A DNA stretch of 17,095 nt. Source: Brevundimonas sp. (GTDB lineage: Bacteria; Pseudomonadota; Alphaproteobacteria; Caulobacterales; Caulobacteraceae). Position numbers and translations under genes: made by a program. Of the stretch, positions 5,523 through 13,537 are shown in pieces. The stretch is taken from assembly GCA_022712235.1 (NCBI GenBank), contig JALAGW010000042.1:1-17095 (forward strand), in the 5' to 3' direction. Below the pieces are notes generated by a model that saw only the letters and a program-made list of their open reading frames with translations, did not search any database and was not told where the DNA came from. Numbering within the stretch: the stretch's first letter is position 1; each line of letters starts with the position of its first letter.

Positions 5523-6284
5523 ATGACCGCCGCCTCCCGCTGGCCGGTCGCCCTGTGGCTGGTTCGCCACGGGCAAAGCGCCGGCAATGTCGCGCTCGAC
5601 GCCGCCCATGCCGCCGGCCAGGCTCGTATCCAGCTGGAAATGCGGGACGCGGACGTTCCGCTGAGCGCCCAGGGCCTTGTGCAGGCCCGCGCCCTCGGAA
5701 ACTGGTTCTCGAACATCCCGGCTCACGAACGCCCGGAAGTCGTGCTGGCTTCACCCTATCGGCGCGCCCTTGAGACAGCCGAGGCCGTACGTGCGGCCGG
5801 CGGCCTGTCGGAGACCACCGTCGCCCTGTGCCAGGACGAGCGCCTGCGAGAACGGGAGTTCGGCGTCCTGGACCGGCTCACCGCGTCAGGCGTGGCGGAG
5901 CTTTTTCCGGAGCAGGCCCAGGCGCGCCGTCTCCTGGGAAAGTTCTACCATCGGCCGCCCGGCGGCGAGAGCTGGTGTGACGTCATTCTCAGGCTTCGCA
6001 GCGCCCTCGACACTCTCAGCCTGCACCACGCCGGCAAGCGGGTCCTGATCATCGGCCACCAGGTCGTCGTCCTCTGTCTCCGCTATCTGCTCGAGCAAAT
6101 GGACGAGGCCGAGGTCCTGGCGATAGACGCCCGCGGCGACGTCGCAAACTGCGGCGTCACGGAATACCGCCTGGCCGCGGACGGCCGCCGGCTGGATCTG
6201 GTCCGGTATAATTTCACCGCGCCCCTGCGAGAGACCGGCGCCCCGGTCACCTCGGCTCCCGACGCTCCGGTGGCCGCCCGATGA
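5523..6284 (+). CDS. Histidine phosphatase family protein (phosphoglycerate mutase-like)
   Basis: A 253-aa member of the histidine phosphatase superfamily, branch 1. The catalytic LVRHGQSAGN motif gives R15 and H16, SPYRRALETAEAV carries R80 of the phosphate pocket, ERLREREFGVLDR is the usual acidic region, and IIGHQ gives the second histidine H179. The reaction is phosphate transfer to H16 and hydrolysis; the substrate could be a sugar phosphate, nucleotide or phosphohistidine protein. The ribosome site is weak (GCGAGA). The last codons overlap the next gene as ATGA, so phosphatase and hydrate dehydratase are translationally coupled, hinting at related substrates. Confidence 0.9.
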   Translation: MTAASRWPVALWLVRHGQSAGNVALDAAHAAGQARIQLEMRDADVPLSAQGLVQARALGNWFSNIPAHERPEVVLASPYRRALETAEAVRAAGGLSETTVALCQDERLREREFGVLDRLTASGVAELFPEQAQARRLLGKFYHRPPGGESWCDVILRLRSALDTLSLHHAGKRVLIIGHQVVVLCLRYLLEQMDEAEVLAIDARGDVANCGVTEYRLAADGRRLDLVRYNFTAPLRETGAPVTSAPDAPVAAR

Positions 6285-7177
6285 CCGTCGCCGTCCTCGA
6301 CGCCGAACTTCTGGCCTCCACGCCGCTGCCGAGACTGTCGCCGAACAGCGACAAGGAGGAACGCGGCGCCGTCCTGGTGGTGGCCGGCGGCGCCGCCGTC
6401 CCCGGCGCCGCCGTGCTTGCGGGCCGGGCGGCCCTGCGCGCGGGCGCGGGCAAGCTCCAGGTCGTGACCACAAGAAGGCTTCTGGGTCCCCTCGGGGCCG
6501 TCCTGCCCGAGGCGGGCATGCTCCACGCGCGCGAGACCCGACGGCTGGAGATCGCCCTGCCTTCCGGCCCAGGCATTTTCGCCCTCGGCGCCCAGGCCGA
6601 TTCCGTGGTGATCGGACCCGGCATGGCGCACCGGAAAACGCCGCGCCTGTTTGCGCGGAGCCTGATGGAGGCCTTCCCCTTCCTCCCCATGGTGGTGGAC
6701 GCAGCAGCCCTGCCTTCGCCGTCGGAAGCCGAGATCTTCTCCCGACTGGCGAACGGACGCGTCGTCCTCACGCCCCACGCCGGGGAAATGGCCCGTCTGC
6801 TGGACCTGTCCCGGGAAGAGGTGCTCGCCGAGCCTCTCGCCATGGCCAGGGATGCGGCGGGGCGCCTGCGCTCCGTCGTCGTCATGAAGGGACCCGTCAC
6901 ATTTATAGCGACCCCGTCCGGCCTGGCCTGGCGGCACCCGGGCGGGGTCGCGGGCCTTGCGACCTCCGGATCCGGGGATGTCCTGGCCGGTCTGATCGCC
7001 GGCTTCATGGCCCGCGGCGCCTCTCCCCTCCAGGCCGCCCAATGGGGGGTCTATATTCACGCGGCTGCAGGACGACGGCTGGCTTCAAACCTCGGATCGC
7101 TCGGATTTCTCGCGTCCGAACTGCCGGACCAGGTTCCCGGGCTTCTGGACGAGGTCTCCAGCGCGCCCGAAAGGTGA
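6281..7177 (+). CDS. nnrD: ADP/ATP-dependent NAD(P)H-hydrate dehydratase, stand-alone
   Basis: A 298-aa ribokinase-fold enzyme that dehydrates the damaged cofactor NAD(P)HX back to NAD(P)H, using ADP or ATP. Visible motifs: GAVLVVAGG with AALRAGAGKLQVV near the N-terminus, VIGPGM, VVDAAAL, VLTPHAGEMARL, VVMKGPVTFIATPSG, and GSGDVLAGLIAG with the catalytic aspartate at D233. In many bacteria this domain is fused behind the NnrE epimerase domain; here it is alone and no epimerase gene is in view. It starts inside the stop of the histidine phosphatase (ATGA). Alternative assignment within the same fold, a sugar or hydroxymethylpyrimidine kinase, is unlikely given the HAGEMARL and GSGD context. 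Confidence 0.9.
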   Translation: MTVAVLDAELLASTPLPRLSPNSDKEERGAVLVVAGGAAVPGAAVLAGRAALRAGAGKLQVVTTRRLLGPLGAVLPEAGMLHARETRRLEIALPSGPGIFALGAQADSVVIGPGMAHRKTPRLFARSLMEAFPFLPMVVDAAALPSPSEAEIFSRLANGRVVLTPHAGEMARLLDLSREEVLAEPLAMARDAAGRLRSVVVMKGPVTFIATPSGLAWRHPGGVAGLATSGSGDVLAGLIAGFMARGASPLQAAQWGVYIHAAAGRRLASNLGSLGFLASELPDQVPGLLDEVSSAPER

Positions 7178-7195
7178 ATTCCCGGCCGGAGCCTC

Positions 7196-7221
7196 CAGGC
7201 CGAGGAAAGCGCCTCGGTCTG
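7196..7221. terminator. Hairpin between convergent genes
   Basis: A 10-bp stem with one G-T pair: 7196-7205 (CAGGCCGAGG) with 7212-7221 (CCTCGGTCTG), loop AAAGCG. It lies in the 63-nt gap between the convergent hydrate dehydratase and SDR stop codons, the right place for a two-way terminator, although no T-run follows. Confidence 0.5.
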
Positions 7222-7240
7222 TCAGACGGCCGGACAGGCC

Positions 7241-8059
7241 TCACCCCGGACCGCCTTCGCCCGATCCCGGTTCGGCCGTCCTGCGATGCTGCTCCGCCAG
7301 CGCGGTCTGCGGCGTCACCGCGGCCATGGCCGCCTGGATCCGGTTTCCCAGTCCCGCGACCACGTCGCCGTCGCCCCGCATCAGGGCTTCATAGCCCTGG
7401 CGCGCCACATCGGCCGGATCCATCTTGCGCTCGTCCTGACCGACCCGGGTGTCCATCATGCCGGCCCTTCGGAAGAAGTCGGTGTCCGTCGGGCCTGGCA
7501 TGAGGACGGTGACTGTCACGCCGCTGTCCTTGAGTTCGTTACGCAGCGCGAAGGAGAAGTTGTCGATGAAGGCCTTGCTCCCGTTATAGACCGCCTGGAA
7601 GCTGCCCGGGATGATGCCCGCGATGGAGCCGGTGAAGAGGATACGGCCCTCGCCCCTTCGCCTCATTCTGCGCCCGGCGAGATGGGCGAGCCGCAGCGTC
7701 CCCGTAATATTGGTGTTCACCACATGAAGGATGTCGACCAGGTCCTGATCAAGGAAGGCTCCGCCCAAGCCGTGACCGGCATTGGCCGCAAGCACGTCGA
7801 TGGGACGTTCGCCGACAAGGTCCCACAAGGCGGCTGTCCCGGCTTCCGTCGCGAGGTCGGCCTGCACGCCCTCCACCCTCGCGCCGACAGCCTCAAGTCC
7901 CTCTCGCGCATCTGACAGATCCTCGTCGGCGGCCAGGATCAGGTCATAGCCGTCCTCGGCCAGCAAGCGGGCCAGCTCATAGCCTATGCCCGAGGAGGCG
8001 CCCGTCACCAGGGCCGTCGGCCTGGCGGCGGTCATTCCGGCATGGTTCTGATCAGTCAT
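7241..8059 (-). CDS. Short-chain dehydrogenase/reductase (SDR)
   Basis: A 272-aa classical SDR oxidoreductase. The nucleotide-binding TGASSGIG motif is at residues 19-26, NAG at 93-95, and the catalytic set is S145, Y158 and K162 (YNGSK, one of the accepted forms of YxxxK). After it come PGPTDTDFF and a C-terminal region typical of broad-specificity SDRs. Cofactor preference is unclear: the usual acidic residue after beta-2 (AADEDL) would fit NAD(H). Start at 8059 with GGAA about 9 nt upstream; an inner ATG at 8035 is less well placed. It follows manganese catalase on the same strand after an 85-nt gap and may be part of that operon. Confidence 0.9.
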   Translation of the reverse strand: MTDQNHAGMTAARPTALVTGASSGIGYELARLLAEDGYDLILAADEDLSDAREGLEAVGARVEGVQADLATEAGTAALWDLVGERPIDVLAANAGHGLGGAFLDQDLVDILHVVNTNITGTLRLAHLAGRRMRRRGEGRILFTGSIAGIIPGSFQAVYNGSKAFIDNFSFALRNELKDSGVTVTVLMPGPTDTDFFRRAGMMDTRVGQDERKMDPADVARQGYEALMRGDGDVVAGLGNRIQAAMAAVTPQTALAEQHRRTAEPGSGEGGPG

Positions 8060-8144
8060 GGTTCTGTTCCGTCGGCGTCATGAGGGTCGTCTTCCGCGAG
8101 GCCACGGTCGCGAGCGCCCCCGCAGGACGCCCGCGATTTCGCAA

Positions 8145-9065
8145 TCAGGACTGGGCTTCCAGGGGCGTGGTTCGCCCGGCCCCCGGGCCGGCGCCGAGGT
8201 CGGCTCCGGTGATCGGATTGGCCGAGGGATCGGACTGCGTGCGGGCCGCAAAGGCCTGCACTGTCTTCTTGTCGGCCGCCGACAGCTTGACCGAGGCGTC
8301 CCCCGCGCCGCCGTCCACCGCCGCCTGGGCTTCGCGGTCGTCGACGACCTCCCACTGCTCGCCCTCGTTCCAGGACCCGCTCGCATCCCCCTCCCCCTGG
8401 GACATGTTGTAGTATTTGTCGGCGAAGTCCGGATGGCCCGGAAGCTTGCCGGGCGGGAAGTTGGCGGGGATGGCGTAGAGGGCCTTCTCGAAGGACTTCT
8501 GGTGGGCGACCTCGCGCGTCATGAGGAAGGTCAGAGCGTCCTTGATCCCCGCATCGTCGGTGACGTTGATCAACCGCTCATAGACGATCTTGGCCCGGGA
8601 CTCGGCCGCGATATTGGAGCGGAGATCGCAGGCCGGATCGCCGATGGAGTCGATGTAGGCCGCCGTCCACGGCACGCCGGCGGAGTTGATCAGGGCCGTG
8701 CCGCCCCCGTAGAGGATGGACATGGTGTGGCTTTCGCCGCCCGAGGTCATGCTGGCGTAGAGATCCGCTTCTTCCTCGGCGGCTTCGGCCAGCCTTCCCT
8801 TGGCCCCGCGGTTGAGCATGGCGACGATCGAGCCGATGATCTCCAGGTGGCTCAGCTCCTCCGTGGCGATGTCCATCAGCATGTCGCGGCGGCCGACGTC
8901 CTCGTCGGCCAGTCCCTGGGTGAAGTAGCGCATGGCGGCGGCGAGCTCGCCCTGGGGGCCGCCGAACTGTTCAAGCATCAGGGTGGCGAGGGCGGGGTTG
9001 GGTTCGGCGACCCGAACCGTGTACATCAACTTCTTGTTGTGCATGAACATGATGTCGTCATCCAT
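8145..9065 (-). CDS. Manganese catalase family protein
   Basis: A 306-aa non-haem catalase that breaks down hydrogen peroxide at a dimanganese site in a ferritin-like four-helix bundle. Likely ligands: E40 (GGPQGELAAAMRYF), E70 and H73 (ATEELSHLE), E155 (IAAESRAKIVYERL) and H188 (TREVAHQKSFEKAL), matching the family pattern. The C-terminal 60 residues are low-complexity, Gly/Ala/Asp-rich. Two starts are possible, 9065 and 9050; the second begins at MFMHNK, the usual family start. Neither has a recognisable ribosome site, and the 40-nt gap upstream is unusually AT-rich for this window. It follows the DUF892 gene, so the two are probably co-expressed. Confidence 0.93.
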   Translation of the reverse strand: MDDDIMFMHNKKLMYTVRVAEPNPALATLMLEQFGGPQGELAAAMRYFTQGLADEDVGRRDMLMDIATEELSHLEIIGSIVAMLNRGAKGRLAEAAEEEADLYASMTSGGESHTMSILYGGGTALINSAGVPWTAAYIDSIGDPACDLRSNIAAESRAKIVYERLINVTDDAGIKDALTFLMTREVAHQKSFEKALYAIPANFPPGKLPGHPDFADKYYNMSQGEGDASGSWNEGEQWEVVDDREAQAAVDGGAGDASVKLSAADKKTVQAFAARTQSDPSANPITGADLGAGPGAGRTTPLEAQS

Positions 9066-9105
9066 TTGATGATAAAGAAAATAGGTTCAGGATTCGCTTG
9101 ACGGC

Positions 9106-9624
9106 TCAGCGGCTGGCGTTCGCGCCGGCGCGCCTGAGCTCGAGGTGTTTCTCGACCAGCATGGGCAGGCTTTCGTTGACCCAACGCGCCATGCGCACCT
9201 CCTCCTCCAGGGTGGCCCCGAGGGGGTCGTAGGCCGCCGAATAGCCCCCGCTCTCAGCCAGAAGGATCAGCGCCCGGTAGGACGCCGCCTCGAAGTTCTC
9301 GAAGGCGTAGTTGGCGAAGGCGTTCTTCAGGATCTCGTCCTCGGCGAAGCTGTGGCTCATGGCCGCCAGATTGCCGCCAAGCGAGAGCGCAGCGTCCTTG
9401 AGCCCGGACGGCGTCTCGTCGAAGCCGTCCAGCAGGGCCTCCAGACGGAGGATCTGTCCCTCGGTCTCGAGACGGTGCGCCTTCAACCTGGCGGCGACCT
9501 CGGTGAAGTTTCGCGCGCGGTCGATCTGGCGATCCATCAGGGCCAGGGCCTGGTTTTCCACGGCATGGGCGTTCTTGAGGCCCGTGACGAAGACGTCGCG
9601 CCAGACGTCGTCTGCATTGGTCAT
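9106..9624 (-). CDS. DUF892/YciF-like ferritin-like protein
   Basis: A 172-aa helical protein of the DUF892 (YciE/YciF) ferritin-like family. It has helices with WRDVFVTGLKNAHAVENQAL, ALMDRQIDRARNFTEVAARL, KAHRLETEGQILRLEALL, SHSFAEDEILKNAFANYAFE and YRALILLAESGGY, carrying the E and E-x-x-H-like positions of a possible diiron site (ENQ, HRLETE, FE). Members are induced by osmotic, salt or oxidative stress; the reaction is unknown. The ATG at 9624 has AAGGAAA with a 7-nt spacer. The stop is 40 nt before manganese catalase, and the start is 74 nt after the cyanophycinase stop, so it could be read through from the cyanophycin operon. Confidence 0.88.
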   Translation of the reverse strand: MTNADDVWRDVFVTGLKNAHAVENQALALMDRQIDRARNFTEVAARLKAHRLETEGQILRLEALLDGFDETPSGLKDAALSLGGNLAAMSHSFAEDEILKNAFANYAFENFEAASYRALILLAESGGYSAAYDPLGATLEEEVRMARWVNESLPMLVEKHLELRRAGANASR

Positions 9625-9698
9625 GTCGGCTTTCCTTGCAGTCGGTTCAGGAGGCTAACCCCCGCGACCGGCGCCGGGACCGACGTGTCGGGTTCAGG

Positions 9699-10523
9699 TC
9701 ACTGCGGATCGCCGCTCCCGCCCTTCTCTTCCGGGGCCGCACGCTGCGGACGGCGGCGCCCAAGGTCGAAACCATCATCCCGGGACAGGACGTGGAGGCG
9801 AACGTCGAACATGGACAGGGCGTCCTCGGCGCCGCCTTCCGAGATATTGGAGTGGCTCGCGTCCTCCCCGTCGACGACATAGACGGCGCCGTCGCCTAGC
9901 ACCCGCAGCCGCCCGTGCTCGACCACCACGGCCGTGTTTTCATCGATGCCCAACCCCATGAGCCGCGGATTGTGGGCCACCGCGCCGAGCAGCCGGCCGA
10001 ACCGTCCCCTTTCGGCGAAGTGCTGGTCGATGATGACATTGGGGAGCAGGCCCAGTCCCGGGGCCATGTGCACCTCGCCGATCCTGTAGGATTCCGCGCT
10101 CGGCCCCTTGACCAGCATGGTTTCGCTCATCACCGAAGCCCCCGCCGACGTGCCTGCGATCAGGCCGCCGCGCGCATGGAGATCGCGGATGCGTCGCTCG
10201 ATCGGCGTGTCGCCGATCTGGCTGGCCAGCCTCAGCTGGTCGCCGCCGCTGAAGAAGACGCCCGCGGCGCCGTCAAGCAGTTCGAGAAGGTCCTGCTCGT
10301 GGCTTTCGGCCCGGTCCTCGACGTAGAGCTCGATCAGTTCCCCGACGCCGAGGCCCTTGAACCCTTCCCGATAGCTGTCGAAATAGCCTTCGGGCTCATG
10401 GGAGGCGATGGTCGCAATGACCAGCTTCCCGCCGTCGAGACGCCGCGCGACTTCATTGAGGATGACCCTCTCGCCGGTCTTGTCCTCATGTCCGCCGATG
10501 ATGATCAGGGGTCCCTCACCCAT
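9699..10523 (-). CDS. cphB: Cyanophycinase
   Basis: A 274-aa serine exopeptidase of family S51 that cleaves cyanophycin (poly-Asp with Arg side chains) into beta-Asp-Arg dipeptides. The nucleophile elbow GTSAG is at residues 124-128, giving S126. SGGDQ (92-96) is the substrate-pocket motif, and DQHF (166-169) holds H168. No signal peptide, so it acts in the cytoplasm on cell-own polymer, unlike secreted cyanophycinases. The ATG at 10523 is chosen over 10553 because the family starts near PLIIIGGHED and GGAG lies 7 nt upstream. It overlaps the cphA stop by 8 nt, showing translational coupling. The last 20 residues are polar and probably disordered. Confidence 0.93.
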   Translation of the reverse strand: MGEGPLIIIGGHEDKTGERVILNEVARRLDGGKLVIATIASHEPEGYFDSYREGFKGLGVGELIELYVEDRAESHEQDLLELLDGAAGVFFSGGDQLRLASQIGDTPIERRIRDLHARGGLIAGTSAGASVMSETMLVKGPSAESYRIGEVHMAPGLGLLPNVIIDQHFAERGRFGRLLGAVAHNPRLMGLGIDENTAVVVEHGRLRVLGDGAVYVVDGEDASHSNISEGGAEDALSMFDVRLHVLSRDDGFDLGRRRPQRAAPEEKGGSGDPQ

Positions 10524-13296
10524 GAGGAGGCTCCAGGATGACGCCCGGCGCATTCAGGCCCAGGGCCGAGGACGGGAAGCTGGGACGGAAGGCCTGGATC
10601 TGCGCCCACACCGCCTCGATGCGTGTCGGCGTCAGGACGACGAGGTCCCCGGGTCGCGCCGCTTCAAGACATGCGGCCACGGCCGCCTCCTCCTTTTGTA
10701 CGCCGCGGAAGCGGGATGCGTCCGCTCCGCTGCGCAGCGCCCCTTCGCCAAGCAGGCGGATCACGTCTCCCGCGGGACGGCCGCGGTTGTCGGGCGTCTC
10801 CCGGAAGACGACCTCGTCGAAGAAGCCGGCGCTGATCTCGCCCATGGCGACGATCTCCTGGGTCCGCCGGTCGCCGGGGATGCTGATCATGGCGATGGTC
10901 CTGCCGCCGGCCGGCCGGATCGCGGCCACGAGGGCGCCGAGGGCCCGAAGGCCGTCCGGGTTGTGGGCGTAGTCCATGATGACCCGGAAGCCGTGCTGGT
11001 CGCAGATGTTGAGGCGGCCGGGATTCTGCTCGTAGCTGGATGTGAAGCTGCCCAGGGCCGCCCCGATCCGCTCGGGAGGCACGCCCACGCCGTAACAGGC
11101 GGCCGCCGCCGCCAGGATGTTGGCCACATTGAAAGCCGCCGCCCCGCCCAGGGTAGAGGGCATGTCGGCCGCGCGGCCCAGCAGCATTCGCTCGCCCCGG
11201 TCGTGAAGCTCAATCACGCCGCTTGCAGCGTCATAGAGGACAGCGGCGCCGCCTTCTGCTACAAGCTTGAGCAGGACGCCCGGCGTCCCGGCGCCGCCCC
11301 GCATGGAGAACCAGCAGACCCGGCCGCCGGCATGGCGCGCCATGCGCAGGGTCAGGGGGTCGTCGGCGTTCAGCACGCTCATTCCCCGACGCGACACCGC
11401 CTCGGCCACCACCGACTTGACCTTCGCCAGGTCCTCCAGGGTGTCCACCCCCTTGAGCCCCAGGTGGTCGGGCTGGACGTTGAGGACGCAGCCGACGTCG
11501 CAGCGGTCGAAGGCCAGGCCCTCGCGCAGGATGCCCCCTCGGGCGCATTCCAGCACCGCGACGTCGACGACGGGATCATTGAGCACCATCCGGGCGCTGC
11601 GCGGACCGCTGGCGTCTCCGGCGCGGATCCTCTCTCCGTCGACATAGACCCCGCTGGTGTTGGTCAGGCCCACGACCCGTCCTTCCGCCTGCAGCACATG
11701 GGCGATCATCCGGCCCACGGTCGATTTCCCGTTGGTGCCCGTCACTGCGATCACGGGAATGCGGGACCGGACGCCTCGCGGGAACATCATGTCCAGGACC
11801 GGCCGGGCGACGTCCCTCGCCTCGCCCTCCGAAGGCGACAGATGCATGCGCAAACCCGGCGCCGCATTGACCTCGACCACGCCCCCGCCGGTTTCGCGCA
11901 CGGAGCGGCGGATGTCCGGCGCCAGAAGATCCACCCCGGCCACGTCCAGGCCCAGGGCCAGGGCGGCCCGCCGGGCGATGGCGGCGTTGGCCGGGTGAAT
12001 CTCGTCGGTCCGGTCCGTCGCGGTCCCGCCCGATGAAAGGTTGGCGGCGGTGCGGAGCAGGACCCTGACGCCGGGCCCCGGAACGCTCTCGGGCGACAGT
12101 CCCTGGCGGGCCAGGAGGGCCAGCGCCTCCTCGTCGAGACGGATAAGGGTCAGGCTGTTCTCATGGCCGACGCCGCGGCGCGGGTCAGCGTTGACCTCTT
12201 CGACCAGTTCGACCACCGAACGACGCCCGTCGCCCTCGACGCAGGGCGGCCGGCGCTCGGCGACGGCGACGACCCTGCCGTCGACCACCAGCACCCGGTA
12301 ATCGCGGCCCGGAAGCTCCTGTTCGACGATGACCCGCCGCCCGTGGGGCGCGGCGAGGGCGAAGGCCTTCCTGACGGCCTCGGACGTGTCCAGACCCGTC
12401 GTCACGCCCCGTCCGTGGTTGCCGTCGAGCGGCTTGACCACGACCCTGCCGCCCAGGCGGGCGGCCGCGGCGACCGCCTCGTCCGCGGTACGGACCACCT
12501 CCCCGCGCGCGGTCGGACAGCCGACCGCGTCGAGCAGGGCCTTAGCCTGGGCCTTGTCGCCCGCCAGTTCAGCGGCGATCAGGCCCGTGCGATCCGTCAC
12601 GCTGGCGCGGAGGCGTCTTTGCCGCGCCCCCCAGCCCAGGCGCAGAAGGCTCCCGGCGTTGAGACGTTCGACAGGAATCCCCCGACGTCGCGCGGCGTCG
12701 ACGAGGGCCTGGGTGGAGGGTCCGAACGCCGTCCGGCGCACCGCGTCGCGGAGAATGGCCGCCGCCTCGTCGGCATGGACCGCGCCCGGCAGGCGCGGAT
12801 CCAGGCTGTCCGCGCAGACCCGGTCCAGACCGCCGATGCCGGCGAGCGCTTCGGGCAGCAGGGCGTTGCAGACCTGGAGGGCCAGTCGCCCGGCCAGCAG
12901 GGCCGTCGTCTCGTCGCGATAGGTGAAGAGGATGTCGTAAACCCCCGGCTGATCGCGCACCGAACGCGTCTTTCCGCGGGTGACAGGGGTTCCGGCTCGG
13001 GTCTGGAGTTCAAGCGCGACATGCTCCGCGACGTGGCCGAACCAGGTTCCGTCACGCAACCGACGCACGAATCCGCCTGGCTCGCCGTAGCAGCAGCCGT
13101 GCCGCTCGAGGCCCGGCAGCGTCTCCAGCAGGCGCGTCGTGAAGTCGCCGAGGCGATCCGTCGGCCAGTCCTCCATCCGACCCAGGTCGAGGCGGATGCG
13201 CGCCATGGGCCGGGCGCTGTAAAGGTGCGGGCCGCGATAGAGGCTCCGCTCCAGGACCTGCATCGCCCGCTCTGCGCTCGTCGTCGTCGCGTTCAT
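10516..13296 (-). CDS. cphA: Cyanophycin synthetase
   Basis: A 926-aa enzyme that builds cyanophycin by ATP-dependent addition of Asp to the backbone and Arg to its side chain. Three parts are seen. First, the N-terminal domain with SLYRGPHLYS and FGHVAEHVALELQTRAG. Second, an ATP-grasp domain with KPLDGNHGRG at 288-297 and VVEVNAAPGLRMHLSPSEG. Third, a Mur-ligase-like domain with P-loop G520-TNGKST-526 and later VLNVQPDHLGLKG, MDYAHNPDGLRAL and SIPGDRR. The P-loop uses Ser where many homologues have Thr. It is slightly longer than typical CphA1. The frame is open to 14082, but the ATG at 13296 overlaps the upstream 63-aa gene as ATGA and fits the family start. Confidence 0.95.
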   Translation of the reverse strand: MNATTTSAERAMQVLERSLYRGPHLYSARPMARIRLDLGRMEDWPTDRLGDFTTRLLETLPGLERHGCCYGEPGGFVRRLRDGTWFGHVAEHVALELQTRAGTPVTRGKTRSVRDQPGVYDILFTYRDETTALLAGRLALQVCNALLPEALAGIGGLDRVCADSLDPRLPGAVHADEAAAILRDAVRRTAFGPSTQALVDAARRRGIPVERLNAGSLLRLGWGARQRRLRASVTDRTGLIAAELAGDKAQAKALLDAVGCPTARGEVVRTADEAVAAAARLGGRVVVKPLDGNHGRGVTTGLDTSEAVRKAFALAAPHGRRVIVEQELPGRDYRVLVVDGRVVAVAERRPPCVEGDGRRSVVELVEEVNADPRRGVGHENSLTLIRLDEEALALLARQGLSPESVPGPGVRVLLRTAANLSSGGTATDRTDEIHPANAAIARRAALALGLDVAGVDLLAPDIRRSVRETGGGVVEVNAAPGLRMHLSPSEGEARDVARPVLDMMFPRGVRSRIPVIAVTGTNGKSTVGRMIAHVLQAEGRVVGLTNTSGVYVDGERIRAGDASGPRSARMVLNDPVVDVAVLECARGGILREGLAFDRCDVGCVLNVQPDHLGLKGVDTLEDLAKVKSVVAEAVSRRGMSVLNADDPLTLRMARHAGGRVCWFSMRGGAGTPGVLLKLVAEGGAAVLYDAASGVIELHDRGERMLLGRAADMPSTLGGAAAFNVANILAAAAACYGVGVPPERIGAALGSFTSSYEQNPGRLNICDQHGFRVIMDYAHNPDGLRALGALVAAIRPAGGRTIAMISIPGDRRTQEIVAMGEISAGFFDEVVFRETPDNRGRPAGDVIRLLGEGALRSGADASRFRGVQKEEAAVAACLEAARPGDLVVLTPTRIEAVWAQIQAFRPSFPSSALGLNAPGVILEPPHG

Positions 13297-13484
13297 GCGG
13301 CCAACTCGCGAGGCGCTTCCTCGGTCATGCCGCGCGCCAGGGCGCGAACCACCATGGAGGCGGCGACGGCGCGTGACGGGGCCTCGCCGGCGACAAGGAC
13401 CGTCCCGCCTCCCGGGGCCGTCACGGCCCAGGTCCAGGTCTCTCCTACCTGGCTGATCGTCCATGCAAATCCGGTCTGTTCCAT
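13293..13484 (-). CDS. Hypothetical 63-aa protein heading the cyanophycin operon
   Basis: A small soluble protein of unknown family. It reads MEQTGFAWTISQVGETWTWA, then VTAPGGGTVLVAGEAPSRAV and a helix AASMVVRALARGMTEEAP. The first half looks like a two- or three-stranded sheet with aromatic residues, the second a helix. There is no signal or membrane span. The ATG at 13484 has an excellent ribosome site, AGGGAGG at 13491-13497 with a 6-nt spacer; the open frame back to 13631 has no such site. Its stop overlaps the cphA start (ATGA), so it is translated with cphA and may act with it, or may serve only as a leader. Homology search would show whether it travels with cphA elsewhere. Confidence 0.8.
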   Translation of the reverse strand: MEQTGFAWTISQVGETWTWAVTAPGGGTVLVAGEAPSRAVAASMVVRALARGMTEEAPRELAA

Positions 13485-13510
13485 TCGACGCCTCCCTGAA
13501 GGACTGGATG

Positions 13511-13535
13511 AACCGACGGTCCCGAAGGCAGTTCC
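13511..13535 (-). promoter_or_regulatory. Sigma-EcfG-like promoter of the cyanophycin operon
   Basis: Minus strand: GGAAC (13535-13531), 16-nt spacer, GGTT (13514-13511). The -35 is exact and the -10 keeps the GTT core, differing only in the less conserved first base. Predicted start near 13504 gives a leader of about 20 nt holding the ribosome site at 13491-13497, a very good geometry. Confidence 0.55.
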
Positions 13536-13537
13536 AC

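Noticed and set aside
8058..9101. Plus-strand frame of 347 aa opposite manganese catalase.
   Set aside because: Shadow of the catalase gene, whose metal ligands are all present on the minus strand.
9668..9677. Palindrome CCGGCGCCGG between cphB and the DUF892 gene.
   Set aside because: Self-complementary GC-only words are common at this base composition; no supporting context.
9650..9691. GGTCC-N16-GGTT on the minus strand before the DUF892 gene, considered as a sigma-EcfG site.
   Set aside because: Two mismatches in the -35 element; at this level chance matches are expected.
10408..12036. Long plus-strand frame of 542 aa opposite cphA, and a similar one of 536 aa at 12163-13773.
   Set aside because: Mirror frames of a high-GC gene; composition is His/Arg/Gly/Asp-rich with no recognisable domain, while the opposite strand has full CphA motifs.
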